A DNA stretch of 57,349 nt from Paracoccaceae bacterium. GTDB taxonomy: Bacteria; Pseudomonadota; Alphaproteobacteria; Rhodobacterales; Rhodobacteraceae. Both the position numbers and the translations under genes were made by a program. Below, piece after piece: positions 36,933 through 44,771 of the stretch; the stretch's first letter is position 1, and the number at the start of each line of letters is the position of its first letter. The notes beneath the pieces were generated by a model. That model saw only the letters and a program-made list of their open reading frames with translations, searched no databases and was not told the origin of the DNA. The stretch lies in NCBI GenBank assembly GCA_016124615.1, contig WGNF01000017.1, forward strand, positions 1-57,349, in the 5' to 3' direction.

Positions 36933-37883
36933 TCAGGAGGGTCGGCAGCCGGGCAGGCCGTCGCGCGCCACGATGGCGGCGCAGAGGTCCGCGAAGGCGG
37001 CAACGACGCTGCGCGGATAGCCGGCCCGCGTGGTGACCAGCCCCAGTTGCAGCGGCCGCACGCCGCCCTTCAAGGGCACGAAGGCCAGCCGCTTGCCGTC
37101 GGGGGCGTCCTCTTGTGTGGTGCGCGTGTTGATCAGCGAATAGCCGTAGCCGTTCGCCACAAGGCTGCGCAGCACAGACATGTCGCGCGTGCGTTCCGCA
37201 ATCAGGGGGGCGGTGCCGATACGGTCGAAAAGGGTCAGGAAGTAATCGGCCGAATAGGGCAGATCGAGCAGCACCATCGGCTCGCCCAGCAGGTCTTCGG
37301 GCACGATTTCCGGTTTCCCCGCAAGCGGGTGGCTGGGCGCGACCATGACCCAGGGCGCCAGTGTGGCCAGCGGGCGAAAGGTCACGTCGCCCGGCACCGC
37401 CAGATCGTAGGTCAGCCCGATGTCGATTTCCCCCTTCAGCAGCCGTTCGAGGATGTCGGCATGGTCGAGTTCATACTGCGCGACGCGGGCGCGCGGGTGG
37501 GCGGTTTCGAACGCCTGCCGCAGGGTGGGCAGGATCAGCGGCGCGAAGGTGGTCAGGCAGCCGACCGCGATCGGCCCCGACACCTCGCCGCCAATGTCGG
37601 AGGCCAGCACCGTCAGCGCCTCGGCCTGCGCCAGCAGCTTGCGCGCCTCGCCGATCAACTGCCGCCCGGCGCCGGTAAGGACAAGCGCATGGGCATGGCG
37701 GCGCACGAAAAGCTGGACGCCGAATTCGGTTTCCAGCTGGGCGATGGCGGCCGAGATCGAGGGTGAGGACACATTGACCCGCGCCGAGGCCTGCGCGACC
37801 GAGCCGCTTTCGCCGACGGCGACGAAATATTCCAGTTGGCGCAGGGTGAAACGAAGCGGCAAGGCGGTCTCCGGTCGGCGCAT
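36933..37883 (-). CDS. LysR family transcriptional regulator
   Basis: This 316-residue LysR regulator has an N-terminal HTH (LRQLEYFVAVGESGSVAQASARVNVSSPSISAAI, about 13-46) and a periplasmic-binding-type effector domain (GEVSGPIAVGCLTTFAPLILP, ILERLLKGEIDIGLTYD, MVAPSHPLAGKPEIV). The ATG at 37883 fits the family; the longer upstream frame overlaps argE antisense. It is divergent from argE with 91 bases between starts, so it could regulate argE or act on distant genes. The effector is unknown. Confidence 0.88.
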   Translation of the reverse strand: MRRPETALPLRFTLRQLEYFVAVGESGSVAQASARVNVSSPSISAAIAQLETEFGVQLFVRRHAHALVLTGAGRQLIGEARKLLAQAEALTVLASDIGGEVSGPIAVGCLTTFAPLILPTLRQAFETAHPRARVAQYELDHADILERLLKGEIDIGLTYDLAVPGDVTFRPLATLAPWVMVAPSHPLAGKPEIVPEDLLGEPMVLLDLPYSADYFLTLFDRIGTAPLIAERTRDMSVLRSLVANGYGYSLINTRTTQEDAPDGKRLAFVPLKGGVRPLQLGLVTTRAGYPRSVVAAFADLCAAIVARDGLPGCRPS

Positions 37884-37974
37884 GCATCGTGGCGGCGGGG
37901 GGCGGCATGTCAAGGCCGGGGGTTTCCCCCGCCGGAAAATTCGGGTTCTGTCAGGGGCGACAAGGAGACCTCGC

Positions 37975-39129
37975 ATGGACACCCGCAGCATCCTCGACCA
38001 GTTGATCGCCTTCCCCACGGTCAGTTCGGCGCCCAACATCGCCTTGATGGAATGGGTCCGCGACCTCTTGGCCGGGGCCGGGGTGACGGCCGTGCTGATC
38101 CCCGATGAAAGCGGGAAAAAGGCGAACCTTTACGCGGCGATAGGGCCGCAGGATCTGCCCGGCGTGATGCTGTCGGGGCATACCGACGTGGTGCCGGTAG
38201 AGGGGCAGGCCTGGACCAAGCCGCCATTCCAGTTGACCGAGGCGGACGGGCGCTACTACGGGCGCGGCGCCTGCGACATGAAGGGGTTCGTGGCGGCGGC
38301 GATCGCGGCGGCGCTGGCCGCGACGAAGCGCGATCTGAAGGTGCCGCTGCATCTGGCGCTGACCTATGATGAAGAGGTCGGCTGCCTTGGGGTGCGGTCG
38401 CTGATCGACATGCTGGACCGGGCGCCGGTTCGGCCGCTGATGTGCATCGTGGGCGAGCCGACGGGGATGCAGGTGGCGACCGGGCACAAGGGCAAAGTGG
38501 CGCTGCGGGCGACTTGCACGGGCCGCGAGGGGCATTCGGCGCTGGCGCCGCTGGCGCTGAACGCGCTGCATCTGGGGGCGGATTTCCTGAACGCTGTCAG
38601 AGGGTTGCAGGCCGAGGTGGCGGAGCACGGGCGGCGCGATGGCGATTATGACGTGCCCTACACGACGCTGCATGTGGGCAAGTTCAACGGCGGCGTGCAG
38701 GTGAATATCGTTCCCAATCAATGCGTTCTGGATTTCGAGATCCGGTCGCTGGCGCAGGATGACCCGGAGGCGCTGATCGCGCGGCTGCGGCAGGCGGCGG
38801 CGGAGATCGTCGGCCGCGTGTCGGGTGACTTCCCCGAGGCGGCGATCACGGTGGAACGGCTGTGGGACTATCCCGGCCTCGGAACCCCGTCAGAGGCGAA
38901 AGTTGTCAACTTCGTCAAGGGGTTGACCGGCGCGAATGGGACGATCAAGGTGGCGTTCGGCACCGAGGGCGGGCTGTTTTCGCAACGCCTCGGCATTCCG
39001 TCGGTGATCTGCGGGCCGGGGTCGATGGCGCAGGGGCACAAGCCCGACGAATGGGTCAGCCTGGAACAGATGGGGCGCTGCGAGGCGATGCTGGCGGCGC
39101 TGCTGGACCGGCTGGAGGCGGGGATCTAG
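37975..39129 (+). CDS. argE: Acetylornithine deacetylase (ArgE), M20 family
   Basis: This 384-residue M20 metallopeptidase-fold deacylase converts N-acetylornithine to ornithine in arginine synthesis. Metal-site motifs are SGHTDVVP (His69), GRGACDMKG, YDEEVGC and CIVGEPTG; the C-terminal VAFGTEGGLF and GPGSMAQGHKPDEWV complete the site and dimer region. AAGGAGA precedes the ATG. Acetylornithine-specific features favour ArgE over the related DapE, but a role in another N-acyl amino acid is possible. Confidence 0.88.
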   Translation: MDTRSILDQLIAFPTVSSAPNIALMEWVRDLLAGAGVTAVLIPDESGKKANLYAAIGPQDLPGVMLSGHTDVVPVEGQAWTKPPFQLTEADGRYYGRGACDMKGFVAAAIAAALAATKRDLKVPLHLALTYDEEVGCLGVRSLIDMLDRAPVRPLMCIVGEPTGMQVATGHKGKVALRATCTGREGHSALAPLALNALHLGADFLNAVRGLQAEVAEHGRRDGDYDVPYTTLHVGKFNGGVQVNIVPNQCVLDFEIRSLAQDDPEALIARLRQAAAEIVGRVSGDFPEAAITVERLWDYPGLGTPSEAKVVNFVKGLTGANGTIKVAFGTEGGLFSQRLGIPSVICGPGSMAQGHKPDEWVSLEQMGRCEAMLAALLDRLEAGI

Positions 39130-39188
39130 CGCCAGCCGGAATCGCGGTGGAAACCGGGCAAGGCGTTGGGAAGGCTGCGAAATCGGGG

Positions 39189-39215
39189 TACCGATTTCAC
39201 ACCGATTTCACACCG
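39189..39215. repeat. 27-base intergenic repeat, copy 2
   Basis: This is an exact copy of the 27 bases at 11065-11091: TA, two tandem units CCGATTTCACA, and CCG. A degenerate further unit (CTTTCGCACCGAT) follows at 39216-39228. It lies between argE and the DUF2892 gene. Confidence 0.8.
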
Positions 39216-39270
39216 CTTTCGCACCGATCCCGGTGCCGCTTTTGGCGGCAGGACCTGCGGCAATGGATAC

Positions 39271-39290
39271 ATATTCTGTATGTTGAATAT
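39271..39290. promoter_or_regulatory. SqrR/BigR-like operator before the DUF2892 gene
   Basis: ATATTC-N8-GAATAT is a perfect 6-bp inverted repeat in an AT-rich patch about 68 bases upstream of the ATG. The inner ATTC-N8-GAAT is the half-site arrangement I recall for SqrR, the persulfide-sensing ArsR-family repressor of Rhodobacter (BigR in related bacteria). The regulator gene is not in the window. Confidence 0.6.
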
Positions 39291-39357
39291 TATGTGGCGC
39301 CGATGCTATCTTGACCCCGATGCGCCGCGCCCCGCGGTGCCCCAGGAGGATGCCGAG

Positions 39358-39561
39358 ATGACGCTTGACCGTGCCGTGATGTTCTTCGCCGGGGTGATGA
39401 TCCTGGTCAGCCTTGCCCTGACGCTATGGGTGTCGCCGCTGTGGATCTGGTTCACCGCCTTCATTGGCGTGAACATGATGCAGTCGGCGATCACCGGCTG
39501 GTGCCCGGCCGCAATGATCTTCAAGGCTTTCGGCGTGAAGGGCGGCTGCGCGTTCAACTGA
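39358..39561 (+). CDS. DUF2892 (YgaP-like) inner-membrane protein
   Basis: This 67-residue membrane protein has two helices (about 7-26 and 28-45) with the conserved FTAFIGVNMMQSAITGWCPAAMIF and terminal VKGGCAFN. It matches the DUF2892 domain found C-terminally in YgaP-like rhodaneses and as stand-alone proteins in sulfur-responsive operons. AGGAGGA precedes the ATG. A SqrR/BigR-like operator lies upstream and a perfect 11-bp hairpin just after the stop. A role in sulfide or persulfide handling is inferred from that context. Confidence 0.75.
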   Translation: MTLDRAVMFFAGVMILVSLALTLWVSPLWIWFTAFIGVNMMQSAITGWCPAAMIFKAFGVKGGCAFN

Positions 39562-39566
39562 GGCGG

Positions 39567-39599
39567 GGGCTCGAAGCGAGTAAGGGCTGCTTCGAGCCC
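39567..39599 (+). terminator. Perfect 11-bp hairpin after the DUF2892 gene
   Basis: GGGCTCGAAGC (39567-39577) and GCTTCGAGCCC (39589-39599) are perfectly complementary with an 11-base loop. The hairpin lies six bases after the stop, without a T-run. It may be a terminator, or a boundary of the atypical region that follows. Confidence 0.55.
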
Positions 39600-39638
39600 T
39601 ACCTAGACATTCGATCACGCATACTTACACATTAACGC

Positions 39639-40820
39639 ATGTCGATGATCGATGACCTTGAGCAAATTGAGAGAACGGTCCTGGCGACCGACCCCAGTTT
39701 CCGAGCAATCGAACGCCGGGAAATGGATCGTCTCATCACCGAAGCCCGGCAGAATGCACTCGCGAACGCGAAGGACGCATTCCTCCTTTCCCTGATGCGA
39801 CTTCTGGCACTTCCGGGTAACGGACATACACGCCTGATCCCAAATAATGCCATCTCGGTCCTGCCTCTCAGGTTCGTAACCATCGGTGCCGCTGTACGAC
39901 TGCTCGGTGCCCCGTCCGGTTTCGCTGAGGCGATTGGAAGCGAATTGATATCCATCAACGGCATTCCGGTGAGCGAGATCGAAGTCGCCGCAGAGGAATT
40001 TCTGGCCGGAACGAGACAACGAAAACGCGTCATCGGGCCAATCCTTTTCGCTTGGCCGAGTGCGTTGGTCCGCTTGGGCGTGTTTTCCGGCAGCGGTACA
40101 ATCGAATACCGGACACGCAATGAGACGGGACGGATCAGCGAGCTTGTTCCGGATACGGCAAATAAGGTTCCCGGATCTGCGCTCTACCCGCGAAACGAGC
40201 ATGGGAAAACTGACGCGTTCTGGTCTCCCACGACCTTTCTGGAGATAATGGATTTCGGTCAACGCGGACTGCTGTTGGTCCTTCCGAGCTTCTTCGATCC
40301 CGGTGAAACTGACCTTTCGAATGCGGTTTCCGAGGCGGCAGACCGCGTAAGGTCGCACCCCGACACGCCCCTCCTGATTGATGTTCGCGGCAATTCGGGC
40401 GGCAATTTTCTCCGAACCATGCCATTGATCGATGCGATCTCCGGCGGTGCGGAAGATCGCAGGGTCGGTGTGCTTGTCGACAAATTCACCTTCTCCGCCG
40501 CGATCGTCTTCGTCGCCATCCTGAAGCACCGTCTCGGCGCGCGGCTCGAACTCATGGGGGAGGAGATGGGGGACGGTCTGACCTTCTTTGCAGAAGGGGG
40601 AACAATCGACCTGTCGACCGGCGGCGTGGTCGTCCGATACTCATCGGCCTTTCATGATTGGGCGGGAGGTAACATCGACGAGACCACTCCGAGCGAGATC
40701 GCAAAAGAGATCGTCCCGGTCGGAACACTGGAGTTGGACCGTACCTGGATCGCAAAATCAGACGATGTTGAATCGCGGGATCGGTTCTGCCGGGAGGTTC
40801 TCGATAGCCTGAATTCTTAA
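39639..40820 (+). CDS. Peptidase S41-like protein, atypical composition
   Basis: This 393-residue protein resembles tail-specific proteases. GHTRL near 62-66 corresponds to the region carrying the active-site His in tricorn-type S41 enzymes, LISINGIPVSEIE is a PDZ-like stretch near 105-117, LLIDVRGNSGGNF is at 246-257, and KFTFSAA carries the likely nucleophile Ser286. No signal peptide is seen, so it is probably cytoplasmic. No clear ribosome site precedes the ATG at 39639 (a second ATG is at 39645). Its codons use more A/T at third positions than all neighbours, and hairpins flank it. It is probably horizontally acquired; function unknown. Confidence 0.7.
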   Translation: MSMIDDLEQIERTVLATDPSFRAIERREMDRLITEARQNALANAKDAFLLSLMRLLALPGNGHTRLIPNNAISVLPLRFVTIGAAVRLLGAPSGFAEAIGSELISINGIPVSEIEVAAEEFLAGTRQRKRVIGPILFAWPSALVRLGVFSGSGTIEYRTRNETGRISELVPDTANKVPGSALYPRNEHGKTDAFWSPTTFLEIMDFGQRGLLLVLPSFFDPGETDLSNAVSEAADRVRSHPDTPLLIDVRGNSGGNFLRTMPLIDAISGGAEDRRVGVLVDKFTFSAAIVFVAILKHRLGARLELMGEEMGDGLTFFAEGGTIDLSTGGVVVRYSSAFHDWAGGNIDETTPSEIAKEIVPVGTLELDRTWIAKSDDVESRDRFCREVLDSLNS

Positions 40821-40837
40821 GCGATTGCACGCTTCGT

Positions 40838-40862
40838 CCGCGCAGCCGACCTGCGCGGTTTC
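40838..40862 (+). terminator. Intrinsic terminator of the S41-like gene
   Basis: CCGCGCAG and CTGCGCGG form a perfect 8-bp stem with a 5-base loop (40838-40858), followed by TTTCGGTGTTT. It lies 18 bases after the stop. Confidence 0.7.
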
Positions 40863-40913
40863 GGTGTTTGGCCTTGCTTCAGGTGACGCTGTGGCGGGGG
40901 CGGGGCCGCCCGC

Positions 40914-42050
40914 TCAGGCCGGTATCCGGCTGGCGATCCACGTCGCGAAGTCGAAGTTCGGCCGTTCGAGGTGGCTGAGGGGGCCGGGTTCCGAGAGGCC
41001 GGCGCGGATGCCGGCGTAGACGGCCTCGACGCAGCCCTTGTCTTCCATGTTCACCTCGTCGAGCAGGGTTTTCAGGCGGTCGAAGTGCTCTTTGGACTTC
41101 GGATCGGCGGCGAATTCGGGCGCAAGGCCGCCGCCGTACAGCACGTTGACATGGCCCGGCCCGTCGGGCGTCAGGCAAAGGTACCAGAAATAGCCGGGCG
41201 TCAGGGTGATCAGCAGGGCGGGATAGACCGACAAAAGCCAGGTGGTGCGGCGTTCATCGCCGGTCAGCGTGGTGTTGGAGGGGTGCGCCAGCGTCAGATC
41301 AAGCGCGTCGTTCTTGATGATGTAGTGGTAGTTGAAGGCGGGCAGCCCCTCGGGGCAGGTCATCTTCAGAAGGTCCACGGTGCCGCCGATGGTGCCCGCG
41401 TGGCAGACCGGCAGGTGGTAGCTTTCCATGAAGTTTTCGGCCAGCACCTTCCAGTTGGTGGCCCAGCGGAATTCCTCGCGGAACGCCTCGACGTAGTTTT
41501 CCATGTGCAGGTAGCCGACGAGGGATTCGACGTCGCGAAGCGCCTCGGCCGGGGCGGGGGCGTCGGGGTTCAGGGTGACCATGATCCAGCCCAGCCATTC
41601 GGTGCAGCGGACCTGCGGCAGGGCGATCTGATCCTTGCAGAACCCCTCGTTCAGGGTCATCGCCGGGGCGCCGCGCAGCGTGCCGTCGAGGTTGTAGGTC
41701 CAGGCGTGGTAGGGGCAGACGATGGCGCGGGTGTGGCCGCGGCCTTCGAGCAGTTTCGACATGCGGTGGCGGCAGACGTTCGACATTGCGCGCAGGATGC
41801 CGTCGCGGTCGCGCAGCACGATCACCGGCTCGCCCGCGATGGTCATCGTCAGGTAGTCGCCGGGGTCGGGCAGCGCATCGGCACGCCCGGCGCAGAGCCA
41901 GTCCCTGGCGAAGATGTGGGTCATCTCCTGCGCGAGGAACTCAGGCGAGGTGTAGACCGATTTCGGCATGGCATGGGCGCGCTCGAACGGGACGGCGGTA
42001 TTGGCGCGCAGTTCCTCGATCGGGGTCAGGGCGGGGTCGTGGCGGGTCAT
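40914..42050 (-). CDS. Rieske non-heme iron oxygenase, alpha subunit
   Basis: This 378-residue ring-hydroxylating-type oxygenase has the Rieske 2Fe-2S ligands Cys93, His95, Cys112, His115 (CRHR, CPYH) and the mononuclear iron pair His212 and His217 in NFMESYHLPVCH. It resembles the choline monooxygenase/glycine-betaine and carnitine group more than the benzene dioxygenases, in having TNWKVLAENFMESYHLPVCH and a single-subunit layout. No reductase or ferredoxin gene is adjacent, so its partner must be elsewhere. The substrate is unknown. Confidence 0.85.
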   Translation of the reverse strand: MTRHDPALTPIEELRANTAVPFERAHAMPKSVYTSPEFLAQEMTHIFARDWLCAGRADALPDPGDYLTMTIAGEPVIVLRDRDGILRAMSNVCRHRMSKLLEGRGHTRAIVCPYHAWTYNLDGTLRGAPAMTLNEGFCKDQIALPQVRCTEWLGWIMVTLNPDAPAPAEALRDVESLVGYLHMENYVEAFREEFRWATNWKVLAENFMESYHLPVCHAGTIGGTVDLLKMTCPEGLPAFNYHYIIKNDALDLTLAHPSNTTLTGDERRTTWLLSVYPALLITLTPGYFWYLCLTPDGPGHVNVLYGGGLAPEFAADPKSKEHFDRLKTLLDEVNMEDKGCVEAVYAGIRAGLSEPGPLSHLERPNFDFATWIASRIPA

Positions 42051-42147
42051 GGGCGGGCCTCCGGGCATCTTGTCGCAGGGTCGCGCGGTGCGGGCTTTGG
42101 AAAAAGGACAGCTTTCCTTGGCATGGCCTAGGTTTCTTCTAACCCGA

Positions 42148-43263
42148 TCAGGGCAGCGGCCCGGTCTGGAACAGAAACACCTTCAGCCCGCCATGCGCAA
42201 CCGGCGGGCCGGGCGGGGCGAAGGGCAGCGCGGTGGCTTTCGCCAGCGACGCATCGGTGGTGACAAGGCCGACGCGCCAGCCGGTGAAGCGGGTCAGCAG
42301 GGTCTTGCCGAGCGCGCCGTAGAGCGGAAAGAGCGCCTTGCGTTCACCGATGCGGGCGCCCCAGGGCGGGTTGACGATGACAAGGCCGGGCGGGCCTTCT
42401 GGCGGGGTCAGGTCGCTGACGGATTGGGCGCGGAAGGTGATGAGATTTGCAACCCCGGCGCGGGCGGCGTTGTCCTGACTGGACCGGATCGCTCCCGCGT
42501 CGCGGTCGGCCCCAAGGAACCTGAGGGCGGTGGGGTGCGGTGTGGCGGCGGCCCGCATTGCCGCCCAGGCCGCGGCGTCGAAGGTGGCAAGGTGTTCGAA
42601 GGCGAAGCTGCGCGTGCGGCCGGGCAGCAGACCCGCCGCAATCTCGGCCGCCTCGATGACGAAGGTGCCAGAGCCACACATCGGATCGACCACCGGTTCG
42701 GTGCCCGCATAGCCGCACTGGCGCAGGAACAGCGCGGCGAGGGTTTCGCGCATCGGCGCTTTGCCGACGGCTTCCTTGTGGCCGCGCTTGTGCAGCGACT
42801 CGCCGGAGGTGTCGAGGCTGAGGGTGACAAGGTCATCCTCGATCCGGGCCTTGAGGGTGATCGGCGCCTCGGCCGCGATGGTGGCGCCGAAGTCTTCGCG
42901 CAGCGCGGTTTCGATGCGCTGGGTGGCGGCGCCGGCGTGGTAGATTTTCGAGCGGGCGCAGGTCGCCTCGACCCGGATCGGCACCTCGGGGCGCAGGGTT
43001 TCGGCCCAGGGAAACTTGCGCGCGCGCTTGTCGAGCTGCGCGAGGTGAAGGGCGCGGAAGCTGCCGATACGGGCCAGCACACGCCCGGCGCCGCGCAGGG
43101 TCAGGTTGGCACGCCAGACCTCGGGCCAGCCGCCCGTGACGGTGACGCCGCCGGGCAGCGCGGTGGCCCCGGCAAAGCCCGCCGCGCGCACCTCGGCGAG
43201 CAGGGCGGGTTCGAGGCCGGGCGGGGCCATCAGGAAAATCTCGAAGGGGGTGCTGTCGGTCAT
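42148..43263 (-). CDS. THUMP-domain class I RNA methyltransferase (RlmL-like)
   Basis: This 371-residue protein has an N-terminal THUMP/ferredoxin-like region (about 1-150) and a C-terminal methyltransferase with the SAM motif VDPMCGSGTFVIEAA and catalytic NPPWGARIGE. This is the guanine-N2 methyltransferase type seen in the N-terminal half of RlmL (23S rRNA m2G2445), here stand-alone. The ATG at 43263 is the natural start; the upstream frame overlaps dinB antisense. RlmL is the best guess, with tRNA m2G as an alternative. Confidence 0.85.
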   Translation of the reverse strand: MTDSTPFEIFLMAPPGLEPALLAEVRAAGFAGATALPGGVTVTGGWPEVWRANLTLRGAGRVLARIGSFRALHLAQLDKRARKFPWAETLRPEVPIRVEATCARSKIYHAGAATQRIETALREDFGATIAAEAPITLKARIEDDLVTLSLDTSGESLHKRGHKEAVGKAPMRETLAALFLRQCGYAGTEPVVDPMCGSGTFVIEAAEIAAGLLPGRTRSFAFEHLATFDAAAWAAMRAAATPHPTALRFLGADRDAGAIRSSQDNAARAGVANLITFRAQSVSDLTPPEGPPGLVIVNPPWGARIGERKALFPLYGALGKTLLTRFTGWRVGLVTTDASLAKATALPFAPPGPPVAHGGLKVFLFQTGPLP

Positions 43264-43333
43264 GGGGCCGGGATAGCGCGAAAGCGCGGGTGGGGCGAGG
43301 TGCGATTTTGCGCCACAAAATCGGGGCGGGCGG

Positions 43334-44590
43334 TCAGCGCAGCGCGCGGCCCTTGACGATGGCGTCGAGACCGAACTTCGCGCGGATCGTGTCGGCGGCG
43401 CGTTCGGCGGCGGCGCGGCGGGCGGCCTCGGGATCCAGCAGGTCGGGCGTGCGGTCGGCCATCGCATCGGGGCAAAGATCGGACAGACCGACGCCGATCA
43501 GCCGAAACGGGCCGGGCTCGGCGACCTGATCGAGCAGTTCGCGGGCGGCGCGGTAGAGCGTGTCGGCCATCTGCGTCGGTTCACGCAGGGCATGACGGCG
43601 GGTCAACAGCGTGAAGGCGGCGCGGCGCAGTTTCAGCGTGACGGTGCGCCCGGCCAGATCGCGGGCCTTGGCGCGGTCGGCGACCTTTTCGGCCAAGCGC
43701 CAGAGGTGACCGTCAAGCAGTTCGCGATCGGCAGTATCCTCGTTGAAGGTGGTTTCATTCGAGATCGACTTCAACGCCGCATCGCGCTGCACGCGGCGGC
43801 GATCCTCGCCCCGCGCGAGATGCCACAGCCGGTCGCCCATCTGGCCGAAGCGGTGGCCAAGATCCTTGCGGTCCCAGCGCAAGAGGTCGGCGATGGTGCG
43901 GATGCCGGCGGCGGCCAGCGCCTCTTGCCCGGCCGCGCCGACGCCCCAGATCATGCGAACCGGCTTGTCGCGCAGGAAGGCGGTGGTTTCGGCGCGGCCG
44001 ATGATCGAAAAGCCGCGCGGCTTGTCGAGGTCGGAGGCGATCTTGGCAAGGAACTTGTTGTGGGACAGGCCGACCGAGGCGGTCACGCCAACCTCTGCCT
44101 CGATCCGCTTCACCAGACGGGCGAGCAACAGGGCGGGCGGGTGGCCGTGCAGGCGTTCGGTGCCGGACAGGTCGAGAAACGCCTCATCCAGCGAAAGCGG
44201 TTCGATGGCGGGGGTCAGTTCCTCCATCAGCGCGCGGATCTGGCGCGACGCGGTGACGTAAACCTCCATCCGGGGTTTCACCACGGTGGCGTCGGGGCAC
44301 AGCTTCAGCGCTTGAAACATCGGCATCGCCGAGCGCACGCCGCGGATGCGCGCGATGTAGCAGCAGGTGGACACCACCCCGCGATGGCCGCCGCCGACGA
44401 TCAGGGGAACGTCGCGCAGGGCGGGATTGTCGCGCTTCTCGACGCTGGCATAGAAGGCGTCGCAGTCGATATGGGCGATGGGCAGCGCGAACAGTTCCGC
44501 GTGCGACAGCAGCCGCGGGCTGCGGCAGGCCGGGCAGCGCGCGCTGGCGCCGTCGAAGGGGGTAAGGCAGTCGCGGCAGAGGGCGGGCAT
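43334..44590 (-). CDS. dinB: DNA polymerase IV with N-terminal zinc ribbon
   Basis: This 418-residue Y-family translesion polymerase has the catalytic motifs IDCDAFYASVE (Asp42, Glu51) and SLDEAFLDLSG, YIARIRGVRSAMPM in the palm, and a helix-hairpin-helix GVGAAGQEALAAAGIRTIADL. A little-finger domain follows. The ATG at 44590 yields an extra N-terminal segment with Cys5, Cys8, Cys19, Cys22, a C4 zinc ribbon ahead of the palm. Such ribbons occur in alphaproteobacterial DinB but not in Escherichia coli. The C-terminus has no recognisable beta-clamp motif. Confidence 0.92.
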   Translation of the reverse strand: MPALCRDCLTPFDGASARCPACRSPRLLSHAELFALPIAHIDCDAFYASVEKRDNPALRDVPLIVGGGHRGVVSTCCYIARIRGVRSAMPMFQALKLCPDATVVKPRMEVYVTASRQIRALMEELTPAIEPLSLDEAFLDLSGTERLHGHPPALLLARLVKRIEAEVGVTASVGLSHNKFLAKIASDLDKPRGFSIIGRAETTAFLRDKPVRMIWGVGAAGQEALAAAGIRTIADLLRWDRKDLGHRFGQMGDRLWHLARGEDRRRVQRDAALKSISNETTFNEDTADRELLDGHLWRLAEKVADRAKARDLAGRTVTLKLRRAAFTLLTRRHALREPTQMADTLYRAARELLDQVAEPGPFRLIGVGLSDLCPDAMADRTPDLLDPEAARRAAAERAADTIRAKFGLDAIVKGRALR

Positions 44591-44771
44591 GATCGCCTCA
44601 GTATAGGCCGATGTGCCGCAGCTGGGGAGAGTTCACGCGCGAGGCCATGATTGTTCACAGGCACGCCACAATCGGGCCGCGTTCACGCCATGTGCGGATG
44701 ATGAGTTGGCGGCAGTTCCGAGGTCGGTGGGTGGATCACCGGGTCTGTCTTTGGAACGACGGGAGACTGCG

